DNA from: PFJX01 sp964542455 | GTDB taxonomy: Bacteria > Pseudomonadota > Gammaproteobacteria > Burkholderiales > Thiobacillaceae | Assembly (NCBI GenBank): GCA_964542455.1 | Contig: CAZIUC010000008.1 | Location: 1 to 64,000 of the forward strand | Direction of reading: 5' to 3' | Length of the DNA: 64,000 bases | Part shown: positions 58,744 through 64,000 of the stretch, piece after piece | Layout of the letters: each line of letters begins with the position of its first letter | Position numbering within the stretch: the stretch's first letter is position 1 | Translations under genes and position numbers: made by a program | Notes under the pieces: model-generated | Told to the model about the DNA's origin: nothing | The model's database searches: none | Seen by the model: the letters and a program-made list of their open reading frames with translations, nothing else

Positions 58744-60348
58744 ATGAAAATCGCCATCGCCCAGATCAACGCCACCGTCGGCGACCTCGACGGCAATGCC
58801 GCCCGGATTCTCGACCTGGCCAACCAAGCCGCCGCGGCCGGTGCCACCCTGATGCTCACGCCGGAACTGGCGCTGTGCGGCTACCCTCCCGAAGACCTGG
58901 CGTTACGCGCGGATTTCTACAGTGAAAACGCCCGTGCGCTGCTCGACCTGGCGCCTCGGCTACCTGCCGGGCTGGCGGTCGTGGTGGGGCATCCCCTGGC
59001 GGAAGGAAATGAACGTTACAACGCGGCTTCCGTTTTGTGTGACGGCCACATCAATGCCACCTATCGCAAACAAAAGCTCCCCAACCACACGGTCTTCGAC
59101 GAACTGCGCACCTTCACCCCGGGTGAGCAAGCCATGGTGTTCGAACACGGTGGCGTGCGTTTCGCCATCAACATCTGCGCCGACATCTGGGAACCCGGCC
59201 CGGCCGCGCAGGCGCGAGAGGCCGGGGCGGAAGTCCTGCTGGTACTCAACGCCTCGCCATTCCACATGGACAAGCAACTGGAGCGCCACCAAGTCGCGCG
59301 CCAGCGTGTCGGTGAATGCGGCCTGCCCTTGGTCTACGCCAATCTGGTCGGCGGCCAGGACGAACTGGTGTTCGACGGCGCGTCTTTCGCCCTGGACGGC
59401 AACGGCACCCTGACCGCGCAGTTCCCCGCCTTCGAGGAAGGGCTGTATTGGCTGGACCTGGACGCGGGCGCGCCCAGGGGCGAAGTGAGGGCGCTTCCCT
59501 CCAGCGAAGCGATGGTCTATCAGGCGCTGGTGCTCGGTGTGCGCGATTACGTGGCGAAAAACGGTTTCCCGGGTGTACTGCTGGGCCTCTCCGGCGGCAT
59601 CGACTCCGCCCTCACCCTGGTGGTGGCGGTGGACGCCATCGGCGCGGACAAGGTGCAGGCGGTGATGATGCCGTCCGCCTTCACCGCCAACATCAGCCTG
59701 GAAGACGCCGAAGCCCTGGCCGAGAACCTCAAGGTGCGTTACGACGTACAGCCGATCAAGCGCATGTTCGACACCTTCATGGAAGAACTCTCCGACGAAT
59801 TCGAGAATCTGCCGTTCGACCAGACCGAGGAAAACATCCAGGCGCGCATCCGCGGCGTGGTGCTCATGGCGCTGTCCAACAAATTCGGGCAACTGGTGCT
59901 CACCACCGGCAACAAGAGCGAAATGGCCAGCGGCTACGCCACCCTCTACGGCGACATGGCGGGCGGCATCGCGGTGCTCAAGGACGTGCCGAAAACCCTG
60001 GTCTGGCGGCTTTCGCGTTACCGTAACAGCATCAGCCCGGTCATTCCCGAACGGATCATCACCCGACCGCCCAGCGCCGAATTGCGCGCCAACCAGTGCG
60101 ACCAGGACAGCCTGCCGCCCTACGAAGTGCTCGACGCCATCATGGAGCGTTACGTGGAACAGGACATGTCGCCGCGCGACATCATCGCCGACGGCTATTC
60201 GGAAGCCGCCGTGCGCCAGGTCGTGGCCCTGATCGACCGCAGCGAATACAAGCGCCGCCAGTCCCCACCCGGCATCCGCATCACCGCGCGCGGCTTCGGC
60301 CGTGACCGGCGCTATCCCATCACCAACAAGTACCTTGCACCCTACTAG
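58744..60348 (+). CDS. nadE: glutamine-dependent NAD+ synthetase
   Basis: 534 residues from the ATG at 58744. The N-terminal nitrilase-type glutaminase has the E-K-C triad in TPELALCGYPPEDL, YRKQKLPNHTVFDE and INICADIWE. The C-terminal synthetase has the P-loop GLSGGIDSALT. It amidates NaAD to NAD+. It is followed 9 bases on by glnB, a common betaproteobacterial pair. Confidence 0.96.
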   Translation: MKIAIAQINATVGDLDGNAARILDLANQAAAAGATLMLTPELALCGYPPEDLALRADFYSENARALLDLAPRLPAGLAVVVGHPLAEGNERYNAASVLCDGHINATYRKQKLPNHTVFDELRTFTPGEQAMVFEHGGVRFAINICADIWEPGPAAQAREAGAEVLLVLNASPFHMDKQLERHQVARQRVGECGLPLVYANLVGGQDELVFDGASFALDGNGTLTAQFPAFEEGLYWLDLDAGAPRGEVRALPSSEAMVYQALVLGVRDYVAKNGFPGVLLGLSGGIDSALTLVVAVDAIGADKVQAVMMPSAFTANISLEDAEALAENLKVRYDVQPIKRMFDTFMEELSDEFENLPFDQTEENIQARIRGVVLMALSNKFGQLVLTTGNKSEMASGYATLYGDMAGGIAVLKDVPKTLVWRLSRYRNSISPVIPERIITRPPSAELRANQCDQDSLPPYEVLDAIMERYVEQDMSPRDIIADGYSEAAVRQVVALIDRSEYKRRQSPPGIRITARGFGRDRRYPITNKYLAPY

Positions 60349-60357
60349 GAGACTGCC

Positions 60358-60696
60358 ATGAAAAAAATCGAAGCCATCGTCAAACCCTTCAAGCTGGATG
60401 AAGTACGCGAAGCCCTTTCGGCGCTGGGTGTGTCCGGTGTAACCGTGACCGAGGTCAAAGGCTTCGGCCGCCAGAAGGGACACACCGAGTTGTATCGCGG
60501 CGCCGAATACGTGGTGGACTTCCTGCCCAAGGTGAAAATGGAACTGGTGGTGGCCGACAGTCTGGTCGACACCGCCATCGAAGCCATCGTCAAAGCGGCT
60601 CGCACCGGCAAGATCGGCGACGGCAAGATATTCGTCAGCAATGTCGATCAGGTCATCCGCATCCGTACTGGCGAGACCGGCGAAACGGCCGTGTAG
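60358..60696 (+). CDS. glnB: nitrogen regulatory protein P-II
   Basis: 112 residues. The T-loop with uridylylation site Y51 (ELYRGAEYVVDFLPK) is intact, as are the B- and C-loops (TGKIGDGKIFV, IRTGE). P-II signals 2-oxoglutarate, ATP/ADP and glutamine status to NtrB and GlnE, and to transporters. Coupling with nadE matches reports of P-II control of NAD synthetase in some bacteria. GlnB or GlnK cannot be separated by eye; the lack of amtB nearby favours GlnB. Confidence 0.95.
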   Translation: MKKIEAIVKPFKLDEVREALSALGVSGVTVTEVKGFGRQKGHTELYRGAEYVVDFLPKVKMELVVADSLVDTAIEAIVKAARTGKIGDGKIFVSNVDQVIRIRTGETGETAV

Positions 60697-60844
60697 CGCG
60701 GCAATGGCCGACCACCTTGGTCGACCATTCAATAATCGGAATTGATATTCCTCATACAAGGACGCGCCGTTAGGCCCCCTAATCCACCCCGGTCCACGCA
60801 CAATCAGGCCAACACAGGCCAGGCGTGGCACCGAGGAGACAGCG

Positions 60845-62740
60845 ATGCGGGAAGCACAGGCGTTTTACCAGCGCTCCATTAGTGATCCTGATGGATTCTG
60901 GGGCGAACAGTCCCAATTGATCGACTGGCACGTGCCCCCCGCGCGCGTGCTCGAGCAGCCCAATCCGCCCTTTCGCCAGTGGTTCGTCGGCGGCGAAACC
61001 AATCTCTGCCACAACGCGGTGGATCGCCACCTCGCCACCCGCGCCGAGCAACCGGCGCTGATCACGCTCTCCAGCGAGACCGGCGAGGAACGCTATTACA
61101 GCTACGCCGAACTGCACCGCGAGGTGAACCGCTGCGCCGCCGTGCTGCAAAACCTGGGCGTCAAAAAGGGGGAGCGGGTGGTGATCTACATGCCGATGAT
61201 CGCCGAAGCCGTATTCTGCATGCTCGCCTGCGCCCGCCTGGGCGCGGTGCATTCCGTGGTGTTCGGCGGCTTCGCGGCGCCCAACCTGTCCTTGCGCATT
61301 GACGACGCCAAGCCCTGTCTGCTGATCTGTAGCGACGCCGGCATGCGCGGCGGCAAGGCGGTGCCGTACAAGCATCTGGTCGATAGCGCCATTGCCAAGG
61401 CGAAATTCCCGCCGCCCAAGGTACTGATCGTCGACCGCGGTCTCGACCCGGACATGAAATGGCTGGATGGCCGAGACATCGATTATTGGGATGCTCGCGA
61501 GGAACAGCGCGACGCCGAGGTGCCCATCACCTGGCTGGAGTCCAACGAGCCCAGCTACATCCTCTATACCAGCGGCACCACCGGCAAGCCGAAGGGGGTG
61601 CAACGCGATGTCGGCGGCTATGCCGTGGCGCTCGCCGCGTCGATGAAATACATCTACGACGCCAGGCCGGGCGAAACCATGTTCACCACCTCGGACATCG
61701 GCTGGGTGGTCGGCCACAGTTACATCGTCTACGGCCCGCTCATTCACGGCATGACCACCATCGTCTATGAAGGCCTGCCGATCCGACCCGACGCCGGTAT
61801 CTGGTGGAAGATCGTCGAGGACCACAAGGTCGGCATCATGTTCTCCTCACCCACCGCCATCCGCGTACTGAAGAAGCAGGACCCGGCCTGGCTGAAGAAA
61901 TATGACCTCTCCAGCCTCAAGTACCTGTTTCTCGCTGGCGAACCACTAGACGAACCCACCTCGCGCTGGATTTCCGAAGCCTTGGGTGTACCGGTGCTGG
62001 ACCATTACTGGCAGACCGAAACCGGCTGGGCGATGCTGGCCTACCTCCCCGGCGTGGAGTTGCTTCCCAACCGCTTCGGCTCACCCGGCTTCCCCGCTTA
62101 CGGCTTCGACATCCGCATCGTCAATGAAATGACCGGCGACGAATGTGGCCCCAACGAAAAAGGCGTCCTCACCGTCGCCCCCCCGCTGCCGCCCGGCTGC
62201 CTCACCACCGTCTGGGGCGACGACAACCGTTATGTGAACAGCTACTTCGGCCAGTTCGAGAACTCACTGCTCTATTCCTCCTCGGACTGGGCGGTGCGCG
62301 ATGCCGACGGCTACTACTTCATCCTCGGCCGCACCGACGACGTCATCAACACCGCCGGCCACCGCCTCGGTACCCGCGAAATAGAGGAAGCCCTGCAAGC
62401 GCACCCGGCCCTCGCCGAAGTCGCGGTGGTGGGGGTACATGACGAACTGAAAGGCCAGGTGCCGGTGGGCTTCTGCACGGTGAAAGACCCGGCGCTGATC
62501 GCCAGCCCGGAAGCGCGCGCGGCGCTGGAAAAATCCTGCATCGCCAAGGTGGCGGAACTGCTCGGCGCCGTCGCGAAGCCGTACAAGCTGCACTTCGTCA
62601 CGGCGCTGCCGAAAACCCGCTCCGGCAAGCTGTTGCGCCGCTCGATTCAAGCCCTGGCGGAAGGCCGTGAAACCGGCGACCTCTCCACCCTCGACGACCC
62701 CAATGCCCTGGAAGAAATTCGCAAGGCGGTCGCTCGATGA
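60845..62740 (+). CDS. prpE: propionate--CoA ligase
   Basis: 631 residues. AMP-forming ligase motifs are YTSGTTGKPKGVQRD, the A5-type YWQTETGW and GRTDDVINTAGHRLGT, and the catalytic Lys is in KTRSGKLLRR. It activates propionate to propionyl-CoA for the methylcitrate cycle, supported by prpB and prpC next door. The upstream spacer (60697-60844) has a GGAAT-TGAT-ATTCC palindrome at 60738-60751 that could bind a regulator such as PrpR, but this is a guess. Confidence 0.95.
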   Translation: MREAQAFYQRSISDPDGFWGEQSQLIDWHVPPARVLEQPNPPFRQWFVGGETNLCHNAVDRHLATRAEQPALITLSSETGEERYYSYAELHREVNRCAAVLQNLGVKKGERVVIYMPMIAEAVFCMLACARLGAVHSVVFGGFAAPNLSLRIDDAKPCLLICSDAGMRGGKAVPYKHLVDSAIAKAKFPPPKVLIVDRGLDPDMKWLDGRDIDYWDAREEQRDAEVPITWLESNEPSYILYTSGTTGKPKGVQRDVGGYAVALAASMKYIYDARPGETMFTTSDIGWVVGHSYIVYGPLIHGMTTIVYEGLPIRPDAGIWWKIVEDHKVGIMFSSPTAIRVLKKQDPAWLKKYDLSSLKYLFLAGEPLDEPTSRWISEALGVPVLDHYWQTETGWAMLAYLPGVELLPNRFGSPGFPAYGFDIRIVNEMTGDECGPNEKGVLTVAPPLPPGCLTTVWGDDNRYVNSYFGQFENSLLYSSSDWAVRDADGYYFILGRTDDVINTAGHRLGTREIEEALQAHPALAEVAVVGVHDELKGQVPVGFCTVKDPALIASPEARAALEKSCIAKVAELLGAVAKPYKLHFVTALPKTRSGKLLRRSIQALAEGRETGDLSTLDDPNALEEIRKAVAR

Positions 62741-62756
62741 GCGAGACGCTTTTCCT

Positions 62757-62854
62757 CCCCCTTTATCAAAGGGGGATCGAGGGGGATTTAGCGACGGTTC
62801 CACGCGCGCAACCCCTGGAGAAATCCCCCCTAGCCCCCCTTTGATAAAGGGGGG
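62757..62854. repeat. inverted pair of CCCCCTTTATCAAAGGGGG elements
   Basis: CCCCCTTTATCAAAGGGGG at 62757-62775 is inverted at 62836-62854, with GATCGAGGGGGATTT and AAATCCCCCCTAGC as inner flanks. It fills the spacer between prpE and prpB. Confidence 0.9.
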
Positions 62855-62882
62855 AACAGTGCAAGACCGAAGAGGATCACAC

Positions 62883-63770
62883 ATGACCACACCCATTTCC
62901 GCCGGCGCCCAATTCCGTGCCGCCGTCGCCGCCGAACAACCCTTGCAGGTGGTCGGCGCCATCAATGCCTACTCGGCGCTGCTGGCCGAGCATTCCGGTT
63001 TCAAAGCGCTGTATCTCTCCGGCGGCGGCGTCGCGGCCAGTTCCTGCGGCATTCCCGACCTCGGCATCACCACCCTGGAAGACGTGCTGGTCGACGCGCG
63101 CCGCATCACCGATGTCACTCCCTTACCCCTGTTGGTGGACATCGACACCGGCTGGGGCGGCGCCTTCAACATCGCCCGCGCGGTGCGCGCGCTCACCCGC
63201 GCCGGGGTGGCGGCGGTACATATCGAGGACCAGGTCATGCAGAAACGCTGCGGCCACCGTCCCGGCAAGGCCATCGTCAGCCAATCGGAAATGGTGGATC
63301 GGGTGAAGGCGGCGGTGGATGCCAAGCTCGATTCCGAGTTCGTGGTCATGGCCCGTACCGACGCGCTGCAAGCCGAAGGCCTGCAAGCGGCCATCGACCG
63401 CGCCGGCGCCTGCGTCGAAGCCGGCGCCGACATGATCTTCCCGGAAGCCATGACCGAACTGGCGCAGTACGCGGCGTTCAGCCAGGCCGTGAAGGTGCCC
63501 ATCCTCGCCAACATCACTGAATTCGGCGCCACGCCGTTATTCACGGTGGAAGAACTGCGCGGCGTCGGTGTCGGCCTGGTGCTCTACCCACTCTCCGCCT
63601 TCCGCGCCATGAGCCAGGCGGCCTTGAAGGTCTATGGCGCCATCCGCGAGGAAGGCACCCAGAAGAACGTGCTCGACACCATGCAGACGCGCATGGAGTT
63701 GTATGAGCACCTCGGTTACCACGGCTTCGAGCAGAAGCTCGACGCGCTGTTTGCCTCGGGCAAGGAATAA
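62883..63770 (+). CDS. prpB: 2-methylisocitrate lyase
   Basis: 295 residues from the ATG at 62883. The catalytic loop KRCGHRPGK, metal-binding DIDTGWGG and IEDQV, and ARTDALQ are the PrpB/ICL-superfamily motifs. It splits 2-methylisocitrate into pyruvate and succinate. The succinate can feed the fumarate reductase/succinate dehydrogenase system. Confidence 0.96.
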   Translation: MTTPISAGAQFRAAVAAEQPLQVVGAINAYSALLAEHSGFKALYLSGGGVAASSCGIPDLGITTLEDVLVDARRITDVTPLPLLVDIDTGWGGAFNIARAVRALTRAGVAAVHIEDQVMQKRCGHRPGKAIVSQSEMVDRVKAAVDAKLDSEFVVMARTDALQAEGLQAAIDRAGACVEAGADMIFPEAMTELAQYAAFSQAVKVPILANITEFGATPLFTVEELRGVGVGLVLYPLSAFRAMSQAALKVYGAIREEGTQKNVLDTMQTRMELYEHLGYHGFEQKLDALFASGKE

Positions 63771-63777
63771 CAATTTC

Positions 63778-63852
63778 TAGGATGTGGTGAGCGACAGCGA
63801 ACCACATCACCCCGCCGCGTCACGATGCGGTTCGTACCTCACCGCATCCTAC
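63778..63852. repeat. double TAGGATG palindrome before prpC
   Basis: GATGTGGT/ACCACATC (63781-63808) and GATGCGGT/ACCGCATC (63824-63848) are two tandem hairpins enclosed by TAGGATG and CATCCTA. Related to the element at 17024. Confidence 0.8.
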
Positions 63853-63875
63853 GAAATGAATCACAAGGAGACGAC

Positions 63876-64000
63876 ATGAGCGAAGCTATCAACCCCTCCG
63901 CCCCCAAGCCGAAGAAGTCCGTCGCCCTGTCCGGCGTTGTCGCCGGCAACTCGGCCCTGTGCACGGTCGGCCGCACCGGCAACGACCTGCACTATCGCGG
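63876..64000 (+). CDS. prpC: 2-methylcitrate synthase (5' part only)
   Basis: The gene begins with ATG at 63876 after AAGGAG, and the 41 visible residues start MSEAINPSAPKPKKSVALSG and reach VGRTGNDLHYRG. The position directly after prpE-prpB and the K-K-S-V-A-L-S-G-V-x-A-G-N motif are those of PrpC (2-methylcitrate synthase). It condenses propionyl-CoA with oxaloacetate. The rest is beyond the window. Confidence 0.88.
   Translation, partial: MSEAINPSAPKPKKSVALSGVVAGNSALCTVGRTGNDLHYR

Noticed and set aside
58960..60831. A 623-codon open frame on the minus strand
   Set aside because: Antisense to nadE and glnB, both certain genes. The same applies to the long frame antisense to rimO at 49503-51137.

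Overview
The window is GC-rich, gene-dense chromosomal DNA that most resembles a betaproteobacterium. Pointers are the nadE-glnB pair, nudJ-mnmA, glyQ-glyS, ompR-envZ, an aat-bpt operon, ubiA and the prpE-prpB-prpC methylcitrate genes. No rRNA, tRNA, CRISPR array, prophage or complete insertion sequence is visible. A run of exactly 100 N at 8300-8399 marks a scaffold join, so order and distance across it are not proven by the sequence. Both ends cut genes: a Rieske oxygenase at the left and prpC at the right.

Layout. 1-9 kb: Rieske oxygenase, a nitroreductase/VanZ/DUF455 operon, an M48 protease, a Crp-type regulator, a repeat-built exported protein with a peptidoglycan-binding end, a REP-associated transposase (RAYT), mog and tcdA. 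9-12.6 kb: ubiA, a GlcD-type oxidase and two small genes. 12.7-17 kb: module A, a TonB-dependent receptor, a YfiR-like periplasmic protein and a CHASE8-like GGDEF-EAL protein. 17-20.3 kb: a ROK kinase, a TlpA pair and a PIN toxin-antitoxin pair. 20.4-25.3 kb: a broken periplasmic binding protein gene followed by a histidine kinase, a response regulator and a REC-PAS-GAF-HD-GYP protein. 25.4-34.1 kb (minus strand): a fragment of a sigma-54 activator, thyA, a YcgR-like PilZ protein, then a tightly overlapping run made of module B (TonB receptor, YfiR-like protein, CHASE8-like hybrid histidine kinase), aat, bpt and an unknown gene. 34.3-40.6 kb: an NTF2-like protein, a DUF45 peptidase, a Wolinella-type fumarate reductase frdCAB, plsC and gmhB. 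40.7-46.2 kb: glyQS and ompR-envZ. 46.3-64 kb: two envelope proteins, a ZIP transporter, a di-iron-type metallo-hydrolase, a methyltransferase, rimO, nudJ, mnmA, a CDP-alcohol phosphatidyltransferase, a long coiled-coil OmpA lipoprotein, a cold-shock protein, a helix-turn-helix regulator with a palindromic operator candidate, ychJ, a zinc-binding diguanylate cyclase, nadE, glnB and the prp genes.

The strongest theme is envelope sensing tied to c-di-GMP. Two paralogous modules pair a TonB-dependent receptor with a YfiR-like protein and a CHASE8-like membrane transducer, but one ends in GGDEF-EAL and the other in histidine kinase plus receiver. An HD-GYP enzyme, a PilZ effector and a DgcZ-like cyclase lie in the same window. 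The fumarate reductase keeps every diagnostic residue I recall from the Wolinella enzyme. Several families of dispersed palindromes sit between genes, and some reach into coding sequence: one encodes the C-terminus of FrdC, and another supplies both stop codons of a convergent gene pair.
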